Below the pieces are notes generated by a model. That model saw nothing but the letters and a program-made list of their open reading frames with translations, did not search any database and was not told the DNA's origin. From Chitinophaga vietnamensis (lineage in GTDB: Bacteria; Bacteroidota; Bacteroidia; Chitinophagales; Chitinophagaceae), in NCBI RefSeq assembly GCF_902167635.1, contig NZ_CABHMS010000004.1, positions 186,001-250,000 of the forward strand: a stretch of 64,000 nt of DNA. The letters are read 5' to 3'. The number at the start of each line of letters is the position of its first letter. Position 1 is the stretch's first letter. This document shows positions 1-8,729 of the stretch, one piece after another. The position numbers and the translations under genes were made by a program.

Positions 1-84
1 GCCGGTGGTAAGACTCTCGTGATAAAAACTCTCATAAATTTATTGGCTATTGTTGTAAATTTCGGATATTAATCGAGTGATACA

Positions 85-2082
85 ATGAGAAAAAAACTAC
101 TGACAGCAGCGATGTTGCTGTTATCCTTTGCTGTGGCTGCGCAGGATTTCCCTGCCGTGCAGCAGCTGGCGCAGCGGCGCGTTCCCTGGCTGGCATCTTC
201 CCTTACCCTGAAAAATATTCCTGTCAGCGCCGGAAAAGATGGCTTTGAGATCAGCACCGCCGGCGGCAAGGTGCGGATCGCCGCATCCAGCGCCAGCGCT
301 GCCGCAGCGGGTCTCAACTGGTATCTGAAATATTATTGCCACCGCTCTATGTCGCACATGGGCGACAATCTCTCTCCTGTATCTCCTCTCCCGAAAGTAG
401 ATGGCACGCTGCGCATCCATACTGATTTCGACTACCGCTATGCCCTCAATTATTGCACCATCAGCTATACGATGAGCTTCTACAGCTGGAAAGACTGGGA
501 GCATGAGCTGGATTGGATGGCGCTTAACGGCGTGAATGTGATGCTGGCCACTATGGGCAGCGAGGCCATATGGCAGCGCACTTTGCAAGACCTCGGCTAC
601 AATGCTGAAGAAGTGCGCGCTTTTGTGGCCGGTCCCGGCTTCACGGCCTGGTGGCTCATGGGCAACCTCGAAGGATGGGGCGGCCCCCTTACGCAAGGGC
701 TCATCGACCGCCAGGTGGAACTGGAGAAAAAGATACTGGCCCGCATGCGCGGCCTCGGTATACAACCCGTGCTGCAAGGTTTCTACGGTATGATACCCGT
801 GAACATGAAAGAGAAACTGCACCTCAGCAAAGTGGTGCAGCAGGGCCGCTGGGCTGGCGGCTTTCAGCGCCCCGACTTCCTCCTGCCGGACGACAGCAGC
901 TATGCGCGTATTGCAGGCACTTACTACGAAGAGCTGAAAAAGCTCTATGGCAGCGATATCCGCTTCTTCGCCGGCGATCCTTTCCACGAAGGCGGCAATA
1001 CGCAGGGCGTAGATGTGACTGCGGCGGCGCGTGGCATACAACAGGCCATGCAAGCGCATTTCCCGGGCGCTACCTGGGTGTTGCAAGGCTGGCAGGCCAA
1101 TCCTTCCAGCGCCTTGCTCAAAGGCCTCGATAAATCGAAAGTGCTGGTACAGGAGCTTTTCGGAGAAAATACCGCCAACTGGGAAAAGCGCCAGGGCTAT
1201 GAAGGCACGCCTTTTATCTGGTGTTCTGTTACCAATTTCGGGGAGAAGCTGGGCCTGTATGGCAAGCTGCAACGCTTTGCCAGTGAAGTGTACCGCGCCG
1301 CCAATGGCCCTTACCAACAGCTGATGCGCGGTGTGGGCATCATGCCGGAAGGTATTCATAACAACCCCGTGATCTACGACCTGCAGCTGGAACTGCCCTG
1401 GCATCAGGATAGCGTAGATGTAAAGGCATGGATAAAATCATATGTACGTGCCCGTTATGGGGTGGATAACCCGGCTATACAGGAAGCCTGGCAAGGGCTG
1501 GTAGCCACGGCCTACAGCAGTTTTCCACAATACCAGGAAGGGCCTACGGAATCGGTGTTCACTGCACGCCCCACACTGGAAGACCGCCCCGTATCCACTT
1601 GGGGCACACGCAAGCGAAACTATGATACGGCGCAGTTCCGCCTTGCTGTGCAGCGTTTCCTGCAAGCCGGGAATAAAAATCCTACCTATATCATCGATGC
1701 GATAGATTTCCGCCGGCAGGTGATCTCCAATGAGGGAGAAGCCGTATATGCCGCCATGGTACAGGCTTTCAAGCAGAAGGACAAAGACGCTTTCAGAAAA
1801 ACATCTGCCCGTTTCCTCGCCCTGATGCGCCAGCAGGATGCCTTGCTCAGCAGCAATTCACATTTCCGCCTCAATACCTGGACCGATGCCGCCCGCGCCA
1901 TGGGCCACACGCCCGCCGAGCAACAATTGCTCGTGAGGAATGCCCGCACACAAATCACTTATTGGGGTCCTGACAATCCCGACACCGAGCTCCATGAATA
2001 CGCCAACAAAGAATGGGGTGGCCTCTTCCGCGAATATTATATCCCCCGTTGGAAAAAGTTCATAGATGCACTAAAGATGTGA
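85..2082 (+). CDS. Alpha-N-acetylglucosaminidase, GH89 family
   Basis: Predicted secreted or periplasmic exo-enzyme that removes terminal alpha-linked GlcNAc, as NAGLU does in heparan sulfate breakdown. The 665-aa protein opens with a signal peptide (cleavage near AVAA-Q, residue 19-20). The GH89 core has WxxELDWMALxGVN around residues 140-155, then GDPFHE with Glu302 and MPEGIHNN with Glu422. These two Glu match by eye the catalytic acid and nucleophile of human NAGLU (E316, E446). Length is close to the family's usual 700 or so residues. The start is the first Met of the signal peptide. It stands alone, with a long inverted repeat directly after the stop. A sulfatase lies 7 kb downstream, but no SusC/SusD pair is present, so a glycosaminoglycan locus is not shown. 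Family call is firm; substrate is inferred. Confidence 0.93.
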   Translation: MRKKLLTAAMLLLSFAVAAQDFPAVQQLAQRRVPWLASSLTLKNIPVSAGKDGFEISTAGGKVRIAASSASAAAAGLNWYLKYYCHRSMSHMGDNLSPVSPLPKVDGTLRIHTDFDYRYALNYCTISYTMSFYSWKDWEHELDWMALNGVNVMLATMGSEAIWQRTLQDLGYNAEEVRAFVAGPGFTAWWLMGNLEGWGGPLTQGLIDRQVELEKKILARMRGLGIQPVLQGFYGMIPVNMKEKLHLSKVVQQGRWAGGFQRPDFLLPDDSSYARIAGTYYEELKKLYGSDIRFFAGDPFHEGGNTQGVDVTAAARGIQQAMQAHFPGATWVLQGWQANPSSALLKGLDKSKVLVQELFGENTANWEKRQGYEGTPFIWCSVTNFGEKLGLYGKLQRFASEVYRAANGPYQQLMRGVGIMPEGIHNNPVIYDLQLELPWHQDSVDVKAWIKSYVRARYGVDNPAIQEAWQGLVATAYSSFPQYQEGPTESVFTARPTLEDRPVSTWGTRKRNYDTAQFRLAVQRFLQAGNKNPTYIIDAIDFRRQVISNEGEAVYAAMVQAFKQKDKDAFRKTSARFLALMRQQDALLSSNSHFRLNTWTDAARAMGHTPAEQQLLVRNARTQITYWGPDNPDTELHEYANKEWGGLFREYYIPRWKKFIDALKM

Positions 2083-2180
2083 GAATTTATGGATTTACGG
2101 ATTTACGGATTTACGAATTTGTGGCGGATCTGAAGCATGCCACAAATTCGTAAATCCGTAAATCCTTAAATTCGTAAATC
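2083..2180. repeat. Long inverted repeat at 3' end of the GH89 gene
   Basis: It begins at the base after the GH89 stop codon. The left arm is built of GGATTTACGGATTTACG-like steps, the loop is about 13 nt (GGATCTGAAGCAT), and the right arm is the near-perfect complement (AATCCGTAAATCC steps). The stem is about 42 bp with few mismatches. This is the short form of a family seen ten times in the window, always touching a gene 3' end. A role as transcription terminator or 3' RNA stabiliser is inferred. Confidence 0.85.
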
Positions 2181-2191
2181 AAAAAATCCCC

Positions 2192-2199
2192 TACCTTTG
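2192..2199 (+). promoter_or_regulatory. Predicted -7 box TACCTTTG
   Basis: TACCTTTG matches the Bacteroidota primary-sigma -7 consensus TAnnTTTG. It lies 37 nt before the preferred ATG of the GT39-like gene and just after the inverted repeat. No clear -33 TTG is visible. Its position also argues against a start at 2201, which would fall almost on the transcription start. Confidence 0.5.
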
Positions 2200-2236
2200 T
2201 GTGCCTACCACAACTGCGCTGTCACAATTAATAATT

Positions 2237-3727
2237 ATGAAGTCGGGGAATAGCTTGAGTACCTATCTGTACAAGCATCGATGGATAGCGCTTTCCATCA
2301 GCGTAGTCACTATTTTAAGGTTACTGTTCATAGGCCTGATGGGCCTGATGCCGCAGGATGCCTATTATTATTTTTACGGGCAACATCTGGCCTTGTCGTA
2401 TTTCGACCATCCGCCGGCGATCGCATGGTTGCTGAGAGGCGCCACAGACCTGCTGGGGCGGCATGCTTTTGTGGTGAAGCTCACCGATACGGTGATCACC
2501 TGGTTTACCTTGCTGGCCTTTTACCGGCTGGCGCAAAAGTTCCTCAGTCCGCATCGCAGCTGCCGCGCGCTGCTATGGCTCTACTCCACGCTGATGGTCA
2601 CCATCCTCTCGCTGGTATCTACGCCCGATGTGCCGCTGCTGCTCTTCTGGGCCATCGCATTGAACTGCCTGTATAAGGCCCTGTTCGAAGAAAAGCCACA
2701 GTGGTGGATATGGACAGGCGTCGCCATGGGCCTCGCATTCGACAGTAAATACACTGCAATATTTTTACCTTTTGGCACCGTGTTATTCCTGTTGCTGTCT
2801 GACCGGCACCGGAAGCAATTCTTATCTCCCTGGCCTTATCTCGCCGTATTATTTTTTCTGCTCACCATCTCGCCGGTGGTGATCTGGAATGTATCCAACC
2901 AGTTTGCTTCTTTCCGGTTCCAATCCTCGCAAAGGGTGGGTGGTATTGAATTACACGTCATGGATATCTTTGGCGTGATCGGGCATCAGTCGGGGATATT
3001 GATACCGGTATTGTTTTTCGGGTTATGTTATTTTATTTACCGCTCCTTTCGTAAGTACGGGCTGCGGTGGCGTCGCATCCCGGCGCGGCAGCTCTTCCTG
3101 TTGTCTTTCTTCGCACCGCTGTTCTTTGGTTTTCTGATCATCTCTCCCATCTACTGGGTAAAACTCAACTGGATGATGCCTGCCTATATCACCGGTATCA
3201 TATGGGTGAGCACCTGGCTGGGAACAAAGTGGCTGCGCTGGCAGTGGATTATCTCCATGGTGATACATCTCGCGCTGGCTGTGGAGATACTCTTCTACCC
3301 GGCGCCGGTAAAGTCTGATGATACCTGGGTAGGATGGGAAGATTTTGGTAAACAGGTGGCTGCTATACAGCAGCAGTATCCGCAGGATTTTATTTTTTCG
3401 GCAGATGATTACAAGACCAGCGCCATCCTTAATTTCTATCTCGGCAGGATGGTATATGCAGAAAATATTATCGGCCGGCGCGCCCTGCAATTCGATTTCG
3501 TTGGTACCAATGTGCAAACAATGAAAGGCAGGAATGCCATCTTTATTAATTCTCTCACAGATGTAAATGATGATAAAGATGAACAGCGGGAGATCAATGA
3601 CCTGCGGCCTTTCTTCAGTGATATCACGCCATTGCCGCCAGTGGTGGTAGTGCAGCATGGGCGGGTGGTGCGTAAGTTCCTCGTGTTCCGCTGCATTGGC
3701 TACCGGCCTCCGCAGCAGCCATCATGA
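2237..3727 (+). CDS. GT39-like (PMT_2) membrane glycosyltransferase
   Basis: Integral membrane glycosyltransferase of the ArnT/PMT_2 class (GT39/GT83 superfamily), which moves a sugar from a polyprenyl-phosphate carrier to a periplasmic acceptor. The 496-aa protein has about ten or more hydrophobic segments, an early acidic loop with PQDAYYYFYG and YFDHPPAIAWL (family-typical DxYYY and DHPP features), and a soluble C-terminal part from about residue 370. I take ATG 2237 (MKSGNSL) because an upstream in-frame start at 2201 would sit only 2 nt past the -7 box. The acceptor (lipid A, glycan or protein) cannot be read from the sequence. It stands alone, with a hairpin at its 3' end. Confidence 0.85.
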   Translation: MKSGNSLSTYLYKHRWIALSISVVTILRLLFIGLMGLMPQDAYYYFYGQHLALSYFDHPPAIAWLLRGATDLLGRHAFVVKLTDTVITWFTLLAFYRLAQKFLSPHRSCRALLWLYSTLMVTILSLVSTPDVPLLLFWAIALNCLYKALFEEKPQWWIWTGVAMGLAFDSKYTAIFLPFGTVLFLLLSDRHRKQFLSPWPYLAVLFFLLTISPVVIWNVSNQFASFRFQSSQRVGGIELHVMDIFGVIGHQSGILIPVLFFGLCYFIYRSFRKYGLRWRRIPARQLFLLSFFAPLFFGFLIISPIYWVKLNWMMPAYITGIIWVSTWLGTKWLRWQWIISMVIHLALAVEILFYPAPVKSDDTWVGWEDFGKQVAAIQQQYPQDFIFSADDYKTSAILNFYLGRMVYAENIIGRRALQFDFVGTNVQTMKGRNAIFINSLTDVNDDKDEQREINDLRPFFSDITPLPPVVVVQHGRVVRKFLVFRCIGYRPPQQPS

Positions 3728-3759
3728 TCAGCATCATGGGGGATGATGACCATGATCAT
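3721..3759. terminator. Stem-loop over the GT39 stop codon
   Basis: ATCATGATCAGCATCAT and GATGATGACCATGATCAT form an imperfect stem around GGGG, starting within the last codons of the GT39-like gene. There is no T-run, so a factor-independent terminator is only a possibility. Confidence 0.4.
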
Positions 3760-3781
3760 TGATCGTGTAAATGCAGGTGCC

Positions 3782-3789
3782 TATATTTG
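3782..3789 (+). promoter_or_regulatory. Predicted -7 box TATATTTG
   Basis: TATATTTG fits TAnnTTTG exactly and predicts transcription from about 3796. This makes a start at 3787 impossible for the downstream gene and leaves a leader of about 120 nt that contains a 26-codon ORF. Confidence 0.55.
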
Positions 3790-3833
3790 CGCGAGCGTCA
3801 TTTACAGGTATCCAATCCACCTGGGTTCAAAAA

Positions 3834-3914
3834 ATGGATTTCATGTTTCAGTCCAAAGATTGGTCACCGTTGTTTGCCAGCGGTGGAATTTTTCTCTTCA
3901 GAAAAAACGTGTGA
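3834..3914 (+). CDS. 26-codon upstream ORF, possible leader peptide
   Basis: ATG 3834 to TGA 3912 encodes 26 residues starting MDFMFQSKDW and ending LFRKNV. It lies wholly inside the predicted leader of the next gene, and its stop is separated from the next ATG (3916) by one base, a layout that permits translational coupling. Its ribosome binding site is weak. It could be a true small protein, a coupling device or chance. No homologue is recognised. Confidence 0.3.
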   Translation: MDFMFQSKDWSPLFASGGIFLFRKNV

Positions 3915-3915
3915 T

Positions 3916-4581
3916 ATGTTAGATCTATTCTCAACAGCCATCCAGAAAAAATTCTGCGAAGGGTTTCTCTTTTTCCCTTTCAAACGCCTGAAAAAATCGG
4001 GAGCCTTTATTTACAAACAGTATGCACAGCGTTCAGGTATCCGTACCATCCTGAATTTACGCCGCGACACCTACGATTTTCACTGTCATTATGCGACTGT
4101 GTTGCACGACAAGATCGCTACACAGGCGCTGCCACAAAGCATGGCCGTATTGAAGCAACTCGAAGGCCTATACGAAACGGCCGACAGGGAGATACTCAGC
4201 GGCGCCGAATTGTATACCGAGTTCAATGATGTGATGACCAACTATTACAAAGAGTTGAACAATTTCCAATCCATCGTGATGCTGCGTTTGCAACATGAGT
4301 TGCGGCCGCTGGTGCGCCGCGTGCCGGACGATCATTACATGGTGTCGGGCCGTCACAACGAGTTGCAGCGTTTGATCAAACTCTTTATCTCGCAAGGCAA
4401 TATGGTGATCAGCTTCCTGCAACATTGTATCGACAGCGGCGCTGCCAGTCAGCAACCGCAGCTGGAAGAGATCATCACTGCCATCCAGCGCATGAATGGC
4501 GTACATGATGAGATGGTAGCGCAGTTACAGCAATGGGAGCTGATACAGGCGCAACACACCCGGCAGGTCTATTTCAACTAA
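3916..4581 (+). CDS. Unknown protein, helical, 221 aa
   Basis: I do not recognise this protein. From ATG 3916 (MLDLFSTAIQ) it has a hydrophobic, basic N-terminal stretch (CEGFLFFPFKRLKK) and then long stretches of predicted helix rich in Leu, Gln and Glu, with no signal peptide or obvious catalytic motif. An in-frame TTG at 3787 falls inside the predicted -7 box, so the Met start is preferred. The next gene (4611) follows 29 nt later on the same strand and is also small and helical, so the two probably form one transcription unit. Confidence 0.7.
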   Translation: MLDLFSTAIQKKFCEGFLFFPFKRLKKSGAFIYKQYAQRSGIRTILNLRRDTYDFHCHYATVLHDKIATQALPQSMAVLKQLEGLYETADREILSGAELYTEFNDVMTNYYKELNNFQSIVMLRLQHELRPLVRRVPDDHYMVSGRHNELQRLIKLFISQGNMVISFLQHCIDSGAASQQPQLEEIITAIQRMNGVHDEMVAQLQQWELIQAQHTRQVYFN

Positions 4582-4610
4582 TACCTATAACGCCGAAAAA
4601 CCCTAACAGT

Positions 4611-4970
4611 ATGAGCCGTGAGGAACAATTACAGGCGTGTCAGTTATGGATTTCCGGACTGGAATCCTTGCGGGAGGAGAACGCCCTGCTGATACACTTG
4701 CTGGCCGGGGCTTTGAGCGATGCTACCAATACGCAATTTATTGAGAGCGCCGAAAACTATCAGGGTAAGCTGTTGCTCAAAGAAGAGGCGCTGGTGCTGC
4801 TGCGCCACGAGGTGAGGGAACAACTGTTATGGCTAAACGCCGGACATGCCGGCCAGGCGCCGCATGTGCATGCATCGCTGGCCGGCGACATCCGCAGGAT
4901 GGAAGAGGAGTTCATGCAGCTGCGCCAGCATTTTCTCATCTTCCTGGAAAATGAAAAAGAAATTAGTTGA
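4611..4970 (+). CDS. Unknown small coiled-coil-like protein, 119 aa
   Basis: Not recognised. Starting at ATG 4611 (MSREEQLQAC), the protein is almost entirely predicted helix with Leu/Glu heptad-like spacing, ending in a charged tail (LENEKEIS). It has no membrane segment or signal peptide. It follows the 221-aa unknown gene by 29 nt and probably shares its transcript. Its 3' end overlaps the convergent receiver-CRP gene by 8 nt, so there is no room for a separate terminator. Confidence 0.65.
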   Translation: MSREEQLQACQLWISGLESLREENALLIHLLAGALSDATNTQFIESAENYQGKLLLKEEALVLLRHEVREQLLWLNAGHAGQAPHVHASLAGDIRRMEEEFMQLRQHFLIFLENEKEIS

Positions 4971-5979
4971 TCAGGCCGGCCAGCTTGTGCCGGTCGTTGA
5001 GCAGAATATTGCCTTCTCTTAAACGGATGAGCGCCTCATCCCGGAAATCGCTCAAAGTACGTATGAGCGACTCTTTCGCCACACCGGCCACCGCTGCGAG
5101 ATTTTCGCGGCTAATATCTATCTCATAGGCGGTATCGCTGCCAGGATTGTATTTTTTGTCGAGCATCAGTAATGCTTCCGCTACTTTTTTCCGCAATGAA
5201 TTATACGCGAGGCCGATCAGCTGCTGCTCTTTGTCGAGCATATTTTTAGTGAGCAATTGCACGAGCTGTTTGAGCACTTCGGGACTGTGCGTTGTCAGCT
5301 GCTCAAAGTCTTCCCGCGGGATCACGGCCAGGGACGCGTTTTCCAGGGCTTCGGCATATTCCTGGTAGCAGCCGTCTTCCAGCAAGGCATAATAGCCAAA
5401 GAAATCGCCTTCATTGTAAAGGCCGGTGATGAGCTCTTTACCTTCGTTGTTCCTGCGATAGGTTTTTACTTTACCATTCAGTACATAATACAGCGCAATA
5501 GGCCGTTGGCCTGCATTGTAGATGGTTTGTTTCTTTTTACAGTGATGGATGTTACGGTTATCTTTCAGTGATTCCAGCAGGTCTTTGCTGGAGATGTCCG
5601 GCCGTATATCGGTATGCCGTTTCAGGCGACTGTCGATAGCGCTGAGTAGTTCGGCGCCTTCAAAAGGTTTGGTGATGTAGTCGTCTGCGCCCATTTCCAT
5701 GCCTTTTCGTATATCCGTTCTTTCGGACCGGGAGGTGAGGAAGATGAAGGGAATGTTTTGCAGCGTGGGTTGTTTTTGCAGGAGGTGCAGTACGCCGTAG
5801 CCGTCGAGCACGGGCATCATGATATCGCAAACAATGAGATCGGGCGTATGCTCCAGCGCCATTGCCACGCCCTCTTTGCCGTTGGTGGCGCGGATCACAG
5901 CGTAGTTGGCCATCTCCAGTATCTCCGATATATTATCCAGTATCTCTTCATTATCTTCTATGAGGAGTATTTTTTTCAT
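4963..5979 (-). CDS. Receiver-CRP/FNR fusion transcription regulator
   Basis: Response regulator with a CRP-type output, likely the partner of the kinase directly upstream. The 338-aa protein has a receiver domain (residues 1-125: acidic EDN near 8-10, VCDIMMP with the phospho-acceptor Asp, LTS, and KPF), a cyclic-nucleotide-binding-like barrel (about 150-260, with a GDFFGYYALL segment) and a CRP-type winged helix (about 285-335; ISRENLAAVAGVAKESLIRTL). Start MKKILLIEDN at 5979 is 2 nt after the kinase stop. An upstream extension to 6045 runs into the kinase gene and lacks homology. The fusion uses phosphorylation rather than, or as well as, a small ligand. Targets are unknown. Confidence 0.9.
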   Translation of the reverse strand: MKKILLIEDNEEILDNISEILEMANYAVIRATNGKEGVAMALEHTPDLIVCDIMMPVLDGYGVLHLLQKQPTLQNIPFIFLTSRSERTDIRKGMEMGADDYITKPFEGAELLSAIDSRLKRHTDIRPDISSKDLLESLKDNRNIHHCKKKQTIYNAGQRPIALYYVLNGKVKTYRRNNEGKELITGLYNEGDFFGYYALLEDGCYQEYAEALENASLAVIPREDFEQLTTHSPEVLKQLVQLLTKNMLDKEQQLIGLAYNSLRKKVAEALLMLDKKYNPGSDTAYEIDISRENLAAVAGVAKESLIRTLSDFRDEALIRLREGNILLNDRHKLAGLIN

Positions 5980-5981
5980 GG

Positions 5982-7514
5982 TTAATTTTTGGGAAAGGGA
6001 AGGGAGACAATAAATTCTGTTCCGGCGCCAATACTGCTGTTGCACGTAACAGTGCCATTCATCAGCTCTGCATAGCGTGCCACGATGTGCAGCCCGAGGC
6101 CTGTGCCCTGGATATGCGTGGCGTTGGCGCCGCGGAAGAACCGCTCAAAAAGGTATGGGCGGTCTTCTTCGGAAATACCGATTCCTTTGTCTTTCACCGA
6201 TAATACCAGTCCGTCGTTATTACATTGTGTACGTACAGAGATGACGGCGCCCTCGGGCGAAAATTTGATAGCGTTGGAAACCAGGTTCATCACGATATGT
6301 TTTAACAGTGTAGGATCCAGCCGTGCTGTGGGATTGCCGTGGTGGGCATAGTAGATGTTCTGTGATTTTTTCTGCAATCCCTGCATCTCGCTGATGATAG
6401 TGCCGATATGTTTACCAGTCTCGAAAGTAGCGGTGCGCACATGTATCTTGCCTTCTTCAATTTTACCGACAGAAAGAAAATCGTTGAGGATATCGGTTAG
6501 CATGTTTACGGAAGATATGATGCGCCGTATATGTTTAGCCCTCCTGGGCTGATCAGCGGTATGATCAAATTTAGAGATCAGATAGGTGGAAGACAGGATG
6601 GTGCTCAGCGGCGTACGGAATTCATGCGAAGCCAGTGATACGAAGCGCGACTTCAACTCATTGAGTTCCTTTTCTTTTTCCAGCGCGCTGCGTAACTCTG
6701 TTTCGGCGCTTTTCCTTTTTGATATATCGATGGCGATGCCTACATACCCGGTGATAGTAGTTGCATCGCGTATAGTCGATACCGTTAGTGACACCGGCAG
6801 CCGGGAGCCGTCTTTACGGATATACCACCATTCATATTCATTGGGGAGGTCGAGTTGCGCTTTGATGGTGAGTGTTTCGAGGCCCGCTTCTACAGGCTGT
6901 TGCAGCTGCCTGGAAAATTCTTCCGCTCTTTTTGCGATCTCTTCCGGATCATGGAAGATGAGGGCGGAGTAGATATCGATCACTTCAGTGGCTTTATAGC
7001 CCAGTGTTTTTTCGGCGGTGGGATTGAACCATTTGATATATCCTTCGGGGCTTACTACTATGATGATGGCGTCGGCATTGTTCCAGATGCTGTTGAGGAA
7101 GCTGTTCATGCGTTGCAGGGTGCTGTCTTTCACTTCTGCTTCGCGTACGCGTAGTTTGAGTTGTTCCAGTGCGTTTTCATTGGCTTTGCGGTCGGAGATA
7201 TCGGTAACAAAGGCGATCACGAAATGCCCTTTGTTATTGGCGTGGGCGCTGAGGTTTACTTCCGCCGGAAACTCGCTGCCATTGCTGCGGATGGCTAACA
7301 GCTCCTGGCTTGTAGTGGCAGCACTGCAATATAATGGCAGCAGCTTTTTTACGGGTTCTCCAGTGATCTCTCCGGCCGTATAACCGAATTGCTGTAAGAG
7401 GAAAGGATTTGCCAGCAGGATGTTGCCCTGGTCGTCCGCCAGCAGGATACCCGTGGTGGCATGATCGAAGAGCACTTCAAATCCTATGTTGTGATCTTTG
7501 TTTCCGCTGGTCAT
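5982..7514 (-). CDS. PAS-PAS sensor histidine kinase
   Basis: Sensor kinase of 510 aa with no membrane segment, so probably cytoplasmic. Two PAS domains (about residues 10-115 and 140-270, the second with a PAC-like tail ending GIAIDISKRK) precede the HisKA domain (SLASHEFRTPLS with the phospho-His) and HATPase_c (NLVSNAIKFS N box, DKGIGI, FERFFRG, GTGLGL). PAS domains suggest sensing of redox state, light or a small ligand. No cofactor residue can be assigned. The receiver-CRP gene starts 2 nt after its stop, so they form a transcriptional and translational pair. Confidence 0.92.
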   Translation of the reverse strand: MTSGNKDHNIGFEVLFDHATTGILLADDQGNILLANPFLLQQFGYTAGEITGEPVKKLLPLYCSAATTSQELLAIRSNGSEFPAEVNLSAHANNKGHFVIAFVTDISDRKANENALEQLKLRVREAEVKDSTLQRMNSFLNSIWNNADAIIIVVSPEGYIKWFNPTAEKTLGYKATEVIDIYSALIFHDPEEIAKRAEEFSRQLQQPVEAGLETLTIKAQLDLPNEYEWWYIRKDGSRLPVSLTVSTIRDATTITGYVGIAIDISKRKSAETELRSALEKEKELNELKSRFVSLASHEFRTPLSTILSSTYLISKFDHTADQPRRAKHIRRIISSVNMLTDILNDFLSVGKIEEGKIHVRTATFETGKHIGTIISEMQGLQKKSQNIYYAHHGNPTARLDPTLLKHIVMNLVSNAIKFSPEGAVISVRTQCNNDGLVLSVKDKGIGISEEDRPYLFERFFRGANATHIQGTGLGLHIVARYAELMNGTVTCNSSIGAGTEFIVSLPFPKN

Positions 7515-7549
7515 TTACTTGAGGTTGGCTGCTATATAAATTTAGCCAC

Positions 7550-7643
7550 TTTATTTGATTATTTGGTTATTTGGTTATTTGATTATTGACCAATAACCAA
7601 ATAACCAAATAGCCAAATAATCAAATAACCAAATGACCAAATG
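7550..7643. repeat. Inverted repeat of TTATTTGGTTATTTG steps
   Basis: The left arm of ATTTGGTTATTTGGTTATT-type steps faces a right arm of AATAACCAAATAACCAAAT-type steps across a short GACC centre. It sits 7 nt beyond the stop of the DUF3829 gene on the minus strand. It is the TTATTTGG sequence class of the window's 3'-end hairpins, also seen at 39121. Terminator function is inferred. Confidence 0.75.
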
Positions 7644-7649
7644 GTCTTT

Positions 7650-8585
7650 TTAGGAATTAAAAAGATTATAGGTAGATACGAGGCTGTTCAGGTCACTATC
7701 CAGTGAGTGGATATCGCTTTCAGTGAGCGTGCCTTTTCCTTCGGCATCGCGTAATACCCTTTTGGCGGTGAGCAGGAAATTATGCAGTTGTTCGTAGAAA
7801 CGTTTGAAGGAGCGTTCTTTGTCTGCTTTCTTTGCATCATCGGTATCGATGGCGGCGTGTTTGGCCTGCGCGGCTTCGAGCGCATTGTAGGCTGCCTGCG
7901 CCTGCGCGCTGATCTTGCTATAATCTGCGCTGTTATCATCGAGGAGGTCAATGAGCTGGCGCACACTTTTCAGATCGGCTTTCATGGCGAGCACGTAATC
8001 GCGGAGGGGACTGTCTTTCAGCACAACGGCCTCGCTGGCATCTGCCACCTCGCTGATCTTCTTCAGCAGGGCCGCCCTTTCGGTATAGATCAATTGCGCG
8101 GTGCTTCGGATAGAATCCACGAGAGCAAAGCCTTTCGCGCCTTTATCATCTTTATAGTCCTGCGCTTTTACGTAGTCGTCCAGCTGTTTGTATTGCGCCT
8201 GGAAACGGGCGAAATCACTTTTGTACTGCGCTACCGCTTTCCCGAAGAAGGCACGGTCCGCCGGGCTCATCTCTTCTGCGGGCTTGTCGATATTCGCTTT
8301 GGTCATCGGGTGCGGACGGAAAAACGGGGTGGTGGTCATCACACCGGCAAAGGCATAGGACTCATTCGGATGTTTCAGATCGCGCTCGATCACCTGAACG
8401 TTGTTCATCGCACTACGGAGATAGTTGTTCTGGTCATTAGACATATCCACAATGAGGTTGGTATATTCGATGACATGACTGGCAGCTTCCACAGCGCCAT
8501 CTTTACCACCACCAAGATTGTTACAGGATACGGTTGTTGCCAGCAAAGCGGTGCTGCAAGCGGCAATCAGGATGTTTTTTTTCAT
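7650..8585 (-). CDS. DUF3829 (YiiG-like) lipoprotein
   Basis: Predicted outer-membrane or periplasmic lipoprotein of unknown function. From ATG 8585 (MKKNILIAAC) the 311-aa product has a lipoprotein signal with acceptor Cys near residue 21 (VSC-NN), then an all-helical DUF3829 region typified by VIEYTNLIVDMSNDQNNYL. I prefer 8585 over 8645 because the signal peptide begins there. It is monocistronic. An inverted repeat follows its stop, and a divergent promoter region of 144 nt separates it from the epimerase-like gene. Confidence 0.8.
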   Translation of the reverse strand: MKKNILIAACSTALLATTVSCNNLGGGKDGAVEAASHVIEYTNLIVDMSNDQNNYLRSAMNNVQVIERDLKHPNESYAFAGVMTTTPFFRPHPMTKANIDKPAEEMSPADRAFFGKAVAQYKSDFARFQAQYKQLDDYVKAQDYKDDKGAKGFALVDSIRSTAQLIYTERAALLKKISEVADASEAVVLKDSPLRDYVLAMKADLKSVRQLIDLLDDNSADYSKISAQAQAAYNALEAAQAKHAAIDTDDAKKADKERSFKRFYEQLHNFLLTAKRVLRDAEGKGTLTESDIHSLDSDLNSLVSTYNLFNS

Positions 8586-8729
8586 ATTATATAAAGATAT
8601 TTTCCGGTTTATATATTTGCCAGGGACTGTAAACGGGTCAAACAATCACAGTACTGGGGGTTATACTGGCGCAAAGATATTTTAAAGCAATAAAGAAACA
8701 ATACTTTCTTATCTTTCCGTTACAGACTT

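Noticed and set aside
121-1404. Long antisense ORF of 427 codons under the GH89 gene
   Set aside because: It is a shadow of the GC-rich coding strand. The plus-strand protein has clear GH89 motifs; the antisense one matches nothing.
2083-2180. Riboswitch or attenuator before the GT39 gene
   Set aside because: The hairpin lies upstream of the predicted -7 box at 2192, so it is not in the GT39 leader, and it belongs to the 3'-end repeat family.
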